Assembly: GCA_905235905.1 (NCBI GenBank)
Contig: CAJONO010000167.1
Span: 1 to 32,115, forward strand
Length of the DNA: 32,115 bases
Direction of reading: 5' to 3'
Origin: an uncultured Prevotella sp.
GTDB lineage: Bacteria > Bacteroidota > Bacteroidia > Bacteroidales > Bacteroidaceae
In this document: positions 19,001 to 28,300 of the stretch, one piece after another
Numbering within the stretch: position 1 is the first letter of the stretch
Layout: every line of letters begins with the position of its first letter
Made by a program: the position numbers and the translations under genes
The notes under the pieces: generated by a model
What the model was told of the DNA's origin: nothing
Database searches by the model: none
What the model saw: the letters and a program-made list of their open reading frames with translations, nothing else

Positions 19001-19310
19001 GGTCGGGCGAGCTGACAAAGATTGCCGAGGTAAAGACGGGCACTTTCAGCTCGTAGGTGCCGTTGTCCTCAGTGAGCACACTGTAGCCGTCGATCTCGGC
19101 GGCACGGACAATGGCACCGGGGATGGGCTGTTGGGTAGCGGCATCGACCACGACACCCTTGATGGTGCGTGTCTCGTACTGCTTCTTCTTCACTGTGAAA
19201 GTGCGTTTGGTCTGGGTGGTCTCCAGCTCGTCGGTCTCATCGTCTTGTGCAGACACGCTCAAGGGGAAGGCCATTAGCAGCGAAAATCCGAATAAGATAT
19301 ATCGTTTCAT
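16032..19310 (-). CDS. SusC/RagA-type TonB-dependent outer-membrane transporter (second pair)
   Basis: This 1092-residue protein imports large nutrients through the outer membrane using TonB energy. After the signal peptide (MKRYILFGFSLLMAFPLSVSAQ) there is an acidic then basic linker, then a carboxypeptidase-regulatory-like domain (KGVVVDAATQQPIPGAIVRAAE, about 53-125). The plug domain (about 150-260) includes SVMFMQGLNSLNVNAQPLIVIDDV and IEKVTVVRNGTALYGAKGANGVILIQT, then a beta barrel ending in VAGVKINL. An EF-hand-like DLNNDGQITDADRTIIG loop, common in SusC proteins, is present. The plug is divergent: it has FMQGLNSL where the canonical form has an IRG motif. It pairs with the SusD 49 bp downstream, and the FAS1 lipoprotein ends 28 bp upstream. 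Confidence 0.95.
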   Translation of the reverse strand: MKRYILFGFSLLMAFPLSVSAQDDETDELETTQTKRTFTVKKKQYETRTIKGVVVDAATQQPIPGAIVRAAEIDGYSVLTEDNGTYELKVPVFTSAIFVSSPDHNPVRIGLVNAVNQHEARLYSKTFNAEYDQQTNNRGDVSATNFKYTSAINIKDEVQKQMGGQVRTISRNGTPGVGSVMFMQGLNSLNVNAQPLIVIDDVIIDQQYGRTLLHDGFYNDILTNLNPSDIEKVTVVRNGTALYGAKGANGVILIQTRRNKSMATRITANISAGVVTEPKYLSVMDAAQYRSYASEMLKTTNTTIRKFKFLTEDPTYYYYDQYHQNTDWKEQVYRTAMTQNYGINVEGGDDVANYNLSVGYMTAKSPLKYNDMDRLNVRFNTDISLSRNLDVRFDASFANQTRNIRDDGAPESYDEGTPTSPAFLAYVKSPFMSPYSYGHDETGKGRFSDVHFDIDEESYLSEALANYSSYNWQLGNPAAINEYAEAANKNRFENSMLNLTITPKYSFSPNLFISEHFSYNLVNTNEKYYIPINGTPQYYVTSLGGYRENEVRSLASKQNSVMSDTRVDFHDRFGAHFLHAFLGARINWESFTTASQVGYNTGSDKTPFMSGSLKDKDVVGINENWNSMSWYLQAEYNFKSRYYLQANLTLDGSSRFGTDADGLRMFNAPWAVFPGVQASWVISNEPWMAAVKPVSYLRLSAGYDVSGNDDIDYYASRSYFRASQFLHAISGIAFEGIGNTNIQWETTKRMNVGLETSLLNNRVSLGFNAFSSKTNNLLAMQTLGFLSGLEKNWSNGGKLENKGFDVSLNLKLLALKDFQWQVGGSMGHYKNKITELPDAANYLDNELYGATIRTQVGGVANAFYGYKALGVFKSTEEAMAAGTTDPKGLYFLDDNGIDRHYFEAGDMHFADLNNDGQITDADRTIIGDPNPDLYGNIFTTLAWKNLRLDVCFNYSLGNDVYNYMRAQLEGGSRFMNQSTALVRRWQVEGQTTDIPRITFQDPMGNSRFSDRWIEDGSYLRLKTVTLSYDLPLKSEYIQGLQFWVQGNNLLTFTKYLGTDPEFTMTSSVIGQGIDLGRLGQSRSIVAGVKINL

Positions 19311-19338
19311 ATCGTTCTTTCTTTATTTATGTGGAACA

Positions 19339-21258
19339 TTAACGTAGCATATACCACCACTTAAAGGGTCGGTCATTGTAGAATGTCTGGTTGGTGGGGT
19401 CGTAGAAACCTCCGTGGGGGAGCATAATCAAGCCTGGCTGACCCGCATACCTCGTGTCTATACTCGGATTCGAAGGCAGGGCATCGACCACATGGAACTG
19501 GCCATGGGGCACAAGCAGGATGCAGTCTATGCGCATGGTGCGCTGGTACTGGTTGTTGTTCTGTCGGTTGGTAACCTTCGTCTCTACAGTGAGCGTGGCC
19601 TGCATCTTCTCGTCGTCCAGGTCGTATGTGCTGTGTCCGAACTTGTAGTCCTCGGCCAAAAGCAGATAGTCGATCGTGTCGACGCGGGTGACGAACTCTT
19701 TGGCCTTGCCGGTTTCAGGGTCTATGATTTCCTCACTACCACTATCGGGGCAGAAGATGCTGCACTTCAGCTTCACCGGCAGACGTGCCTGTGTGGTGGC
19801 ATTGCTGTCGTTGGCCAGTGCGGGAACGGTGACCAGATAGATGTCGTAGCCTACGTTAGAGAGCACGTTGGGCAGGCGGAATGTCACCCAGTGGTCGACC
19901 GATGTCTTGTTGGGCTCGAACTCGACAAATGAGTTGCTCCATACCTTGCCGTAGTAGTTCTTGATGTCGCTGGTGACATAGCGGGTGACAGGAGTGACGG
20001 TGGCTACGGAGTCGTCTTTCTCCTTCACCTTTCTCATGTCCTTGATGGCGTTGCGGCCTTCAGCCTCGACAATGATGTACTGGTTGAAGGTGTTCAGCTT
20101 GTTGATGTTCCATGTGTCCTTCCTGGCTTTCTGAATCTTACCGTTGCTGCAACTAACGATGTCGGAGGCATTCTGGTTGAGTACGCCCTTGGCGCCTTTC
20201 GGCATGTAGTACTGGTAGTACTCGAAGGGCAGGCCCCACGCGGCCACGCGATAGGTGTAGTTCTTCAAGGCGTTGACCGACAGGGCCGAGTCCTGCAGGG
20301 CCTCTTCGCTGTTGAAGGTCGAGCTGAAGGTGGTACCGCGCAAGATGGCCAGTCCCGTGTTGGTGTAGATCATCGAGTCGCGCTTGCTCACTCGGCTGGG
20401 ATAGTTGAAGTAGGAACTATATTCGGCCTGCAGGCTGTCCCACAGCTCGTTGGTGGGTGCCACCATCGTGTAGCTACTGTCCTCGCTGTTCAGGATGCCA
20501 AGATAGTCGAAGAGCTCGTTTTCCTGTCTGAACACCGAGTCGAGATACTGCGTCTTACCGTTCACGATACTGCCAGCTACGCTGAGCGTGGGCTGGAACT
20601 CCTTGTAGTAGAATCGGGGATAGGTGCGCCCGCTGAGCAGGAGGTCGCCCGAATAGAGGAATTTGCGCAGGGAGTCGAGTTCGGCATCCTTGCGGAGATA
20701 CTCGAACACGTTTGTCATGTACGACACTTTGTTCTTCACAACGAACAGAACGCCATTGCTATAGAGCTGGTTCTTGGTCTGGAAGGACACACCGTCGATG
20801 TTGTCGCTCTTCAGAACGGCATACTTACCGTTCATCAGGACGATGGAGTCGTTGGTGTTCTCGCTGACGGAGTAGTTGTAGAGGGCTACATGGTTCTGGA
20901 TGAACTCCTTGTAGACGGTGTTGTCGTCTTCAGTGACCCCGGCATTCTGCTGTGTCTTATAGTCGGCAATGAGCGCCTTGGCCTCAGTCTCGGTGAAACT
21001 GTCATTAGTGGGTGCAAAGACGGTGAACATCTGGCTGCCGTTGAGCGACTTGGCAAAGTCGCAGGATTCAATCACCAGGGCAAAGTTGCTCAGGTTCTTG
21101 TCGGCCTTGATGGCCTGCCATAGCGTACCTTCATGCACTTCGCCAGAGCCGAGGGAGTTGTAGTGTTCGTCCCATTTATCGGTGCAGGCGGTGATGGCTG
21201 CGGCAACACCGCAGACCATCAATCCCACACTGATATATTTGTTTATCTTGCTAATCAT
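19339..21258 (-). CDS. Fasciclin (FAS1)-domain lipoprotein, 639 residues
   Basis: A probable surface lipoprotein: the signal peptide ends AAITAC, and the mature start CTDKWDEHYN is acid-rich. Two FAS1 domains are supported by their hallmark motif: TVFAPTNDSF near residue 83 and TMVAPTNELWDSL near 265. Each is followed by a helix-strand region ending in a hydrophobic LYSNGVLFVVKN-type strand in the first domain. The C-terminal third (about 430-639) is beta-rich (VDHWVTFRLPNVLSNVGYDIYLVTV) and looks like an additional binding sandwich; it has no recognised catalytic motif. FAS1 domains are known as adhesion or ligand-binding modules. In the operon it sits between another FAS1 lipoprotein (35 bp) and the second SusC (28 bp). 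I infer an accessory glycan- or protein-binding role. Confidence 0.85.
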   Translation of the reverse strand: MISKINKYISVGLMVCGVAAAITACTDKWDEHYNSLGSGEVHEGTLWQAIKADKNLSNFALVIESCDFAKSLNGSQMFTVFAPTNDSFTETEAKALIADYKTQQNAGVTEDDNTVYKEFIQNHVALYNYSVSENTNDSIVLMNGKYAVLKSDNIDGVSFQTKNQLYSNGVLFVVKNKVSYMTNVFEYLRKDAELDSLRKFLYSGDLLLSGRTYPRFYYKEFQPTLSVAGSIVNGKTQYLDSVFRQENELFDYLGILNSEDSSYTMVAPTNELWDSLQAEYSSYFNYPSRVSKRDSMIYTNTGLAILRGTTFSSTFNSEEALQDSALSVNALKNYTYRVAAWGLPFEYYQYYMPKGAKGVLNQNASDIVSCSNGKIQKARKDTWNINKLNTFNQYIIVEAEGRNAIKDMRKVKEKDDSVATVTPVTRYVTSDIKNYYGKVWSNSFVEFEPNKTSVDHWVTFRLPNVLSNVGYDIYLVTVPALANDSNATTQARLPVKLKCSIFCPDSGSEEIIDPETGKAKEFVTRVDTIDYLLLAEDYKFGHSTYDLDDEKMQATLTVETKVTNRQNNNQYQRTMRIDCILLVPHGQFHVVDALPSNPSIDTRYAGQPGLIMLPHGGFYDPTNQTFYNDRPFKWWYMLR

Positions 21259-21293
21259 AACTATAAACTATTAACTGTTAACTATAAAACTGC

Positions 21294-23468
21294 TTACAGA
21301 TCGTCTTCCATAGCTCCATCTGCATCGATAGCGTAGACGCTGCTTGGAACCATCTCGAAGAAGTCAAGCATGAACTCGTTGTTGTTTCCTTGCTTACCGT
21401 CGGAAGCCACACGGAACCGCACGTAGTGGTCTTTTGTGGCATCGATGTAGCCCTGATAGAGAATTCGGCGATAGGTGCGGTTGTTACCCAAGAAATAGTC
21501 CTTTGTCTTAGAACCCGGAGCGAAATGGTACTGGCTGCGCCCGTCACGATAGGCACTCAGGTTTCTCAGCAGTTTCTGCTCCTCAGCTTTCTCCTCATCA
21601 TCATGGGCATTGTACTTTGCAAGTGTCTCGTCAAATTCGAAACGGTCACCCAGATAGAGTTCTGAATCCAGATATTTCATCATGTCCAAGGGGATACCCT
21701 GCGGAATGCCGTCGAAGTAGGCCTGCATCACGCCACGGGTCTCGATGGCGCAGAAGCCCAGACGCAGCTGATAGTTACCCGACTTGGGCACGGGTGGGAT
21801 GCGGAAGGTGAAGTCATAGTCGCCGAAGAGGTTCCACTCGTCGCCCTGCCATGACCAGAAGCCACTATGAGGACGGCGCATCACCACATAGCAGTTGGTG
21901 AAGGTGACACCGTCGAGATAGCCCAGCGGGAAGTAATAGTTCTTACCGTTCTTCGGTTCATTGGAGTCATCAGGAGTTGTATTGGAGTCGTCGACCTTAT
22001 AATTGCCTTTCTGACGGATGCCTTGGGTCATCACCTCAGGGAATATGGTCGAGAAGTCCATGCGGATACGCATGTTCTGCACCTTATCCTGCACACTCTT
22101 GCTGAACACCACGAGGTTGTCGACGTAGAAGTAGTGACCGTTGAGCGCATCGTGGATGTTTTCGGTTTCAATCGTGTTGTCGACCAGCGAGCCGCGGAAA
22201 ATGTATTCAGGTGCGGCATAGCGGCGGTTGATGAAATGACGGCCTACGTAGGCGGCATCATCACCACGACAGTCCTGGCCCTGCTCGTTCTTATTCATAG
22301 TGAGCATCTCAACCTTGAGCATGGTGTGAGGCAGTAGCGTCTGGAACCATTCAATTGGGTTGATAAGCTTAGAGTCTTGACCAAAAGGCTCTTTCATTTC
22401 ATCGGTTATCAGAGCCGACAAGTCACTGGTGCCTGCCACGTAGCGGGTCATGATATGATACTGCACGAATCGCTTCAATGGGTTGACATCGCAAGTCAGA
22501 CTGTCAAAGCTGTGCTCTGGCTTGTTTGCGTCGTCCGGGTAAACAGGGTCGTAAATCTTGCAAGCCAGGTCATACATGGCATAAAGCTCGCCCTTAGTGG
22601 TATCGATATCCGTGATGCTAAGCTCACCATCGTGATAGCCTTCACTGAAAATCTTCCGATAGATAGAGTCTGGTTCGACGAAGGCCGTAAATCCATACTT
22701 CTTGGTGTCGGGCACCCAGCCCACTTCGTTCCACGTGTGCGACTTGTAGTAGTACTTGGGATAGTCGTTCTTGTTGTAGTCGGGATCCTCCACAAGCGCA
22801 ATCTGCTCCCTCACACCTGTTTTTACAAGTGCTTCGTAGAAGATGCTGATGTTCTTGTTGTCGCGCAGGATGTCATTCACATAGCTGTTCGATTTCTCGA
22901 TGACCATATTGACGGGCTGCACAATGCCGTTCTCGACAGAGTCGTTCTGGTGGATGATGTTGCCATTCTCCATCACTTTCTCGAAAATGATATGTGCCAA
23001 TCCCTCGATATACACGACGGCATTGCTGTCGTTGTCGACGCCCTGCGATGTGGCCAGATAGCGGCCCAGCATGTTGGGTGTGGGAATACGGTCGACGCTC
23101 ATCTCATAGGTACTGTAGAGGTTGGCAATCAAGTGTGTACGTGCGATGGTGTCGCAGTCGGGATCACTAAGCTCGTCGACAGATGTCAGTCCACGACTCA
23201 GCAGGAAGCTGTCAACAGCCTCGTTCGACGGTGCGAAGCAGGTGTACTGGCCGTAGGTGGACAGTAAATCCATCAGATTGGCACGTTCCACAATCTTTGC
23301 AAACTCACTGAACTCATCTCGGTTCTTCAGGTAGTCGCTCATCATCTCGCCCGTAAACGTGTAGAAGTTCTCGCTGTCGGGCTCGTCAGAGCAACTGGTC
23401 AGCGGTTCTGTGGCCATCAGGGCAGCCAGGGCCATCAATGCTACTCGTATGTTATTCTTAATATTCAT
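21294..23468 (-). CDS. Fasciclin (FAS1)-domain lipoprotein, 724 residues
   Basis: ATG 23468 (MNIKNNIRVALMALAALMA) is preferred; the track's extra ten residues (MKIENWRFKT) are translated from the A/T spacer repeat. The lipobox is PLTSC with an acidic mature start (CSDEPDSENF), consistent with surface export. One FAS1 domain is clear (YTCFAPSNEAVDSFLLS near residue 75), and a second, more divergent one is likely (YGFTAFVEPDSIYRKIF near 255). The C-terminal part (about 530-724) is a beta-rich module with paired aromatic motifs (GFWSWQGDEWNLFGDYDFTF) and GNYQLRLGFCA, resembling a carbohydrate-binding beta sandwich, though this is inference. It follows the first SusD by 46 bp. No catalytic signature is visible. 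Confidence 0.82.
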   Translation of the reverse strand: MNIKNNIRVALMALAALMATEPLTSCSDEPDSENFYTFTGEMMSDYLKNRDEFSEFAKIVERANLMDLLSTYGQYTCFAPSNEAVDSFLLSRGLTSVDELSDPDCDTIARTHLIANLYSTYEMSVDRIPTPNMLGRYLATSQGVDNDSNAVVYIEGLAHIIFEKVMENGNIIHQNDSVENGIVQPVNMVIEKSNSYVNDILRDNKNISIFYEALVKTGVREQIALVEDPDYNKNDYPKYYYKSHTWNEVGWVPDTKKYGFTAFVEPDSIYRKIFSEGYHDGELSITDIDTTKGELYAMYDLACKIYDPVYPDDANKPEHSFDSLTCDVNPLKRFVQYHIMTRYVAGTSDLSALITDEMKEPFGQDSKLINPIEWFQTLLPHTMLKVEMLTMNKNEQGQDCRGDDAAYVGRHFINRRYAAPEYIFRGSLVDNTIETENIHDALNGHYFYVDNLVVFSKSVQDKVQNMRIRMDFSTIFPEVMTQGIRQKGNYKVDDSNTTPDDSNEPKNGKNYYFPLGYLDGVTFTNCYVVMRRPHSGFWSWQGDEWNLFGDYDFTFRIPPVPKSGNYQLRLGFCAIETRGVMQAYFDGIPQGIPLDMMKYLDSELYLGDRFEFDETLAKYNAHDDEEKAEEQKLLRNLSAYRDGRSQYHFAPGSKTKDYFLGNNRTYRRILYQGYIDATKDHYVRFRVASDGKQGNNNEFMLDFFEMVPSSVYAIDADGAMEDDL

Positions 23469-23514
23469 AGTCTTAAATCTCCAATTTTCAATTTTCAATC
23501 TTCAATTTCTAATC
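23469..23514 (-). repeat. A/T-rich TTCAATTT-type spacer between SusD and FAS1 genes
   Basis: The + strand reads CCAATTTTCAATTTTCAATC followed by TTCAATTTC, a tandem of a 9-10 bp unit. The same unit builds the spacers at 15983-16031 and 25261-25304. Confidence 0.6.
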
Positions 23515-25260
23515 CTACTTGGCTTTCTCCATACTGGTACTTTCACCACTGCCGAAGGCTGGGTTGGGCTCCAAGTTAGAGTTCACTTTCATTTCTTCAT
23601 TGTTATAGGGCCAGAAGATGGCATCCATTTTCTTGAAGAAGTTCGGCACATACGACTTGTTCACATCATCGCGGTTGGTAACTGCGTTAATGATGGTGCT
23701 GGTATTTCCGTCGCGAAGTGAATAGCGGACGAGATCGTAGTAGCGCTTGCCTTCGAACATCAGTTCGCGCTGGCGTTCACGCATCACCAGACCCTCCATC
23801 AAGCTCTTGGTGTTGTAATTGCCGGGCTTCAGCGTGTCGGCATCGGTCAGGATAGCCTTGCAGATGGAGCGCTTGTTGATGGCGTTGACGAGGCGGAAAG
23901 CCTTTTCGAGCAAGGGCTTGTTGGTCTCAATGACAGCCGAGTCGCTACCCTCAATCATTTGCTGACAGAGAGCTTCAGCCTCTAACAGCATGATGTCAGG
24001 CAGACGGTAGATAATCCACTGGCTCGAATTGTTGTCCTTGGCATACAATGAGCCACTCATTTTCGGACTGCTGGTGTTGGTGGCATCTATAGTCAATGAC
24101 CTTACCGCCATCTTTACTACCTGCTCGTCATCGGTACTGCAATTGCTGTAAAGGCGGGAGTCAATCATCTTGTTTGCATCTTCGAAAATGGTACGGTTTG
24201 TCGTCGAGGTAATATCTTCCATGACAAGTGTAGACGGTTTCAGGAATCCCGAAGTAGAAGAACTGCCAAACATGGCCTGAACTGCCGAATTGGAAAGCAT
24301 GCCTGATGTCGAGGGGCTGTTGTCGTAGTTCAGCTCGAAGATGGTCTCCTTGCTGGCTCCTTTGACAAAAATGGCCTCGTATGCATCGCCGAAATAGTTG
24401 CCCGTGATGGCATCGTTTTCAAGTGGGAAGCCGTTGAGACGAGCCTCAATCGTCGATTGGCTGTTGAACCTGGAGCTCTTGCTACGATTTTCCTCCTCCA
24501 TGTCTTTCAACTCCTTGGTTACCATTTCGGCATACTTGATGCAGTTGTCGTAGTCCTTCTTCCAGAGATACATCTCGCAAAGCATGGCATAGATGGCATT
24601 GCGGGTGATGCGTCCTGTCTGGTAGCGGGGCTTGTTTTCAGGATAGCGGCTCACAGCATCGCCCTTCACCCGCTCCAAGTCGGAAATCAGACTGTCGAGC
24701 ACGGTCTCGAAAGGTGTTGCCGGCAAGTCCATCTTCTGGTTGTCGTCGGTGAAAGCTTCAGTAGAGTAGGGCACGTTGCGGAATGTGCGGATGAGATAGA
24801 AGTAGCAGAGGTCGCGCAGAGCCGACACCTCGGCAATGGTAGCCTTCAGGTCGCCCTCGGTGTAGCCCGGGTCGATGGCTGCCACGCCAGGAGCATACTT
24901 GATGACCGTGTTGCAGCGGTTGATGACATCATAGAATCCGTCCCAATTGGTGTAAGAGTTTTTGGCGTTGATGTTCTCACGCAGAACGTTATAGAGATTA
25001 AGATCTTCGTTCTGAACATTCGAGCCTGCCTGCACGTTGTCGCTGCGCACCTCGCCCCACACCATCATGCGGCGGCGTACGCCATCGCCTTGCAGGGCCG
25101 AATAGCAGCCGGCAACAATGTTGTCGACGTCGGCTTTTTCATTCCAGAAATCTTCCAGGATGATTTCATTCTGCGGCTTGATTTCAAGGAAGTCAGCACA
25201 CGACGTGAAACCACTGACTACGCAGATTGCACCGATTATTTTATAATAATTCTTTTTCAT
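23515..25260 (-). CDS. SusD/RagB-family nutrient-binding surface lipoprotein (first pair)
   Basis: This 581-residue lipoprotein starts at ATG 25260 (MKKNYYKIIGAICVVSGFTSC); the track's TTG start lies in the spacer repeat. The mature start CADFLEIKPQNEIILEDFW is typical of SusD (the DFL-I-P motif). The SusD N-terminal pattern VDNIVAGCYSALQG, the TPR-like regions (ALRDLCYFYLIRTFRNVPY, RNAIYAMLCEMYLWKKDY), and the C-terminal RQRELMFEGKRYYDLVRYSLRDG all match the family. It is the canonical partner of the SusC that ends 44 bp upstream. This is the more conventional of the two SusD proteins in the operon. Confidence 0.96.
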   Translation of the reverse strand: MKKNYYKIIGAICVVSGFTSCADFLEIKPQNEIILEDFWNEKADVDNIVAGCYSALQGDGVRRRMMVWGEVRSDNVQAGSNVQNEDLNLYNVLRENINAKNSYTNWDGFYDVINRCNTVIKYAPGVAAIDPGYTEGDLKATIAEVSALRDLCYFYLIRTFRNVPYSTEAFTDDNQKMDLPATPFETVLDSLISDLERVKGDAVSRYPENKPRYQTGRITRNAIYAMLCEMYLWKKDYDNCIKYAEMVTKELKDMEEENRSKSSRFNSQSTIEARLNGFPLENDAITGNYFGDAYEAIFVKGASKETIFELNYDNSPSTSGMLSNSAVQAMFGSSSTSGFLKPSTLVMEDITSTTNRTIFEDANKMIDSRLYSNCSTDDEQVVKMAVRSLTIDATNTSSPKMSGSLYAKDNNSSQWIIYRLPDIMLLEAEALCQQMIEGSDSAVIETNKPLLEKAFRLVNAINKRSICKAILTDADTLKPGNYNTKSLMEGLVMRERQRELMFEGKRYYDLVRYSLRDGNTSTIINAVTNRDDVNKSYVPNFFKKMDAIFWPYNNEEMKVNSNLEPNPAFGSGESTSMEKAK

Positions 25261-25304
25261 GATCTTCAATTTTCAGTTTTTCAATCTTCAATTTTCAATC
25301 TACG
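25261..25304 (-). repeat. A/T-rich TTCAATTT-type spacer between SusC and SusD
   Basis: The + strand reads ATCTTCAATTTTCAGTTTTT then CAATCTTCAATTTTCAATC, four to five copies of a 9-10 bp unit. It fills nearly the whole gap between the first SusC stop and the SusD start. Confidence 0.6.
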
Positions 25305-28300
25305 TTAGAAGTCGACAGTCACACCCAGTGTGTAGGAACGTGAGCGCGGTGTCTGGGCATTGTCGATGGCAGGACTGTAGCCGCCAGCCGAGATGTCGGG
25401 GTCGACGCCGGAGTACTTCGTGAGAACAAACGGGTTGTTGATTGAAGCATAGAAGGATATGCGGTTCAGGCCAATCCATGTGAGGTACTTCTTCTTCACG
25501 GTGTAGTTCAGCTGTGCATAGCTCATGCGCAGGTAGGTACCATCCTCAACGAAGCGGTCGCTAATCAGAGTGTTGTAGTTGCTCGACGAGCCGAACATGG
25601 CGCGGGGAATCGAGGTGACGTCGCCTTCCTTGCGCCAGCGATAGTTCACGGCCTGCGACTGGTTGTCGTTGCCAGTCATGGCTTCTGCACGCAGGCGGGC
25701 CATGTTGATGATCTTGTTGCCCACACGATAGGTGAACTGTGTGGAGAGACGCCAGTCGCCATAGGTGAACGAGAAGCCGAAACCACCGGTGAGCTTAGGC
25801 AGCGACGAGCCTAAATAGGTAATGTCGAGTGCGTTAATCTGGCCGTCGTGGTTGATGTCCTCGTAGATGGCATCGCCACCGTTGAAGCCGGGATAGCTGC
25901 CGTCGTGGCCCGTACCGTCGATGCGGTAGTCGTAGCGCATGCGCAGAGGAACGTTGTTGGCATCGACAATCACGTCGCCGTCGGCATTGGTGGCCACGGG
26001 AGCCGTCTTGCCCTCGGCACGGAAGTTGCGGTAGTATTCGATAACCTCTTCCTTTGACATGCCGGCCACGGCGTTCTTGAAGGTGTTGTAGTTATACTGG
26101 TAGACACCCTGGTATCTGAAACCGTAGATGGCGCCGAAGGGGTTGTGCAACTGCACACGCTGCAGCGTCTCGGCGTTGGCATAGCCGTAGGTAGAGTTCA
26201 GGTTGTTCAGGATGTATTCGTCCATCTCCAGAATCTCGTTGCGGTTGTTACCGAAGTTACAGTTCAGGTCCATCACGAACTTGCCTGCCTTCACCAGACG
26301 GTTGGTGTTGATGTGGAACTCCCAACCCGTGTTGCGCATCTTACCGCTGTTGTGGTAGGGCACGGTCATATAGCCGGCATTTGAAGGAATGCGGTAGTTG
26401 GACATGAGCATGTCGGTGGTCGTCGAGTTGTATGCCTCGACAGTGAGGTTCAGGCGCTCGTCGAAGAAGTGGATGTCAAGACCGAGGTTGTAGCTCGACA
26501 CTTTCTGCCATTTCAGGTCGGTAAGGCGGATGTTCAAGGGTCTCATGGCTGCCATGTCGATATAGCGCGAGGCCGAGCCGTACTTGGAGGTGTACAGATA
26601 GTTCTGGTTGGGCTGGTTACCCACGCGGCCCCATGACGGACGAATGGCAAACGTCGACAGGACGGGCTTGAGGAACTGCATCCAAGGCTCGTCGCTCATA
26701 ATCCATTTCAGTGACACGGAGGGGAAGTAGCCCCAGCGGTTGCCCGGACCGAACTTGGTGGTACCATCCATACGGACGGTGGCATCGGCAATGTAACGTC
26801 CCTTATAGGCGTAGTGGGCCGAGAAGGTGTAGTACATGGAGCGCCACTGGTTATAGCCCGATGCGGGGGTGTCGATCAGACCGCCTGCCGAAGGGCTGGT
26901 GATGGTGCCGTTGGTCGATGGCAGGCCGTAGCCGCTGGTCGACTGGCTGCTCGACGAGCCTGAGGTGAGTTCGAAGCGTCCCATCACCATGGCCGAGTGG
27001 TCTTTGTTGACAAAGGCGGGAATCAGGGTCAGCGTCTGCTTCGTGTTGAACGACACGCTCTTCGACGAACCGGTATAGGAGGTGTTCACCTTGTCTTCCC
27101 AGTTGATGGTCTTCAGCTCCTGCGGATAGAAGGAGTCGTCATACTGGTTGAAGATGTTCATATAGACGGAGCCGCGCCAGTTCAGCTGCCAGTGGTCCTC
27201 GTCGAGGCCGAGCAGCTGGTAGTTGATGACCAATTCGGGCGACATGTCGTAGGTGCGGCGCTCGTTCTTGGCCAGATGGGCCGAAGCCACGGGGTTCACG
27301 TAGGTGCGCTGGTCGTGCTCGAAGACGCTCGAACCGATGTAGGGGCCGCTCTGTATCATATTATAATAGGTAGAAGTGTTCTCGCCGGTGACGGGGTCCT
27401 TCTCGTAGATACTCATGTTGGGCATCTTCTTCAGGGCGATGGCCAGCAGGTCGTCGCTGTTCATCTTGTTCTTCGTATAGGTCAGGGCGAAGTTGGTCTG
27501 CACACGTATGCGCTGGCTCACGTTGTAGTCGAGGGCCACACGGGTGGAGAAGCGGTTCAGCTTCTGCTCGATCATCGTACCTGTCTCATGGTCGAAGCCG
27601 CCGCCAATGCGGAACGAGGCTTTCTCACCGCCACCCGAGATGGTCACGTAGTGGTTCTGGCGCAGACCCCACTGTGTCACGGCGTCGCGCCAGTCGGTAT
27701 TGTCGCGATACTGCCGCCACTCCGAGAAGCCGCCGGTCTCGTCGAGATAGTTGATTTCGGGGATGCGGTTCTGGTTGGAGGCGTTGTCGTCCTGGCGGGG
27801 GTTGAAGTAGGCCTCCTTCAGCATCATGGTGTAGTCGTCGCCGCTCAGCAGGTCGTAGCCCTTGGGCTGATAGGTGCCGGTGAGCTTGAGCGAGTAGGTC
27901 ACTTTGGGTTTACCGCGGGCACCACGCTTGGTGGTGAGCTCGATGACACCGTTACCACCCTGCGAACCGTAGACGGCCGTTGCGGCGGCGTCCTTCAGCA
28001 CGTTGATGGTGGCAATGTCCTCAGGGTTGATGTTGAGCAGCTCGGCAAACTTCTCGTCGTTGGCACCGGCCATGTCGAAATTGTCGAGGTTTACCTCGCG
28101 GATGTTACCGTCGACCACGATCAGGGGGTTCGAGTCGGTGAGCGTCGAGAGCGAGCCGGCACCACGCAGACGCATGGTTGAGCCCTTGCCCAGGTCACCG
28201 CCTGCCACGATGTCGAGGCCGGCGATACGGCCCTGCAGGGCCTCGTCGACGGTGGTGATGCCTAAGCCCTCGAACTCTTTCATCGAGATGCTCTGGGAAG

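Noticed and set aside
17958-19277. 439-codon plus-strand ORF, and similar long ORFs such as 26997-28181 and 30330-31184
   Set aside because: These lie antisense to SusC and FAS1 genes and have the repetitive Val/Gly/His composition of reverse-frame shadows. The opposite strand gives clear family matches.
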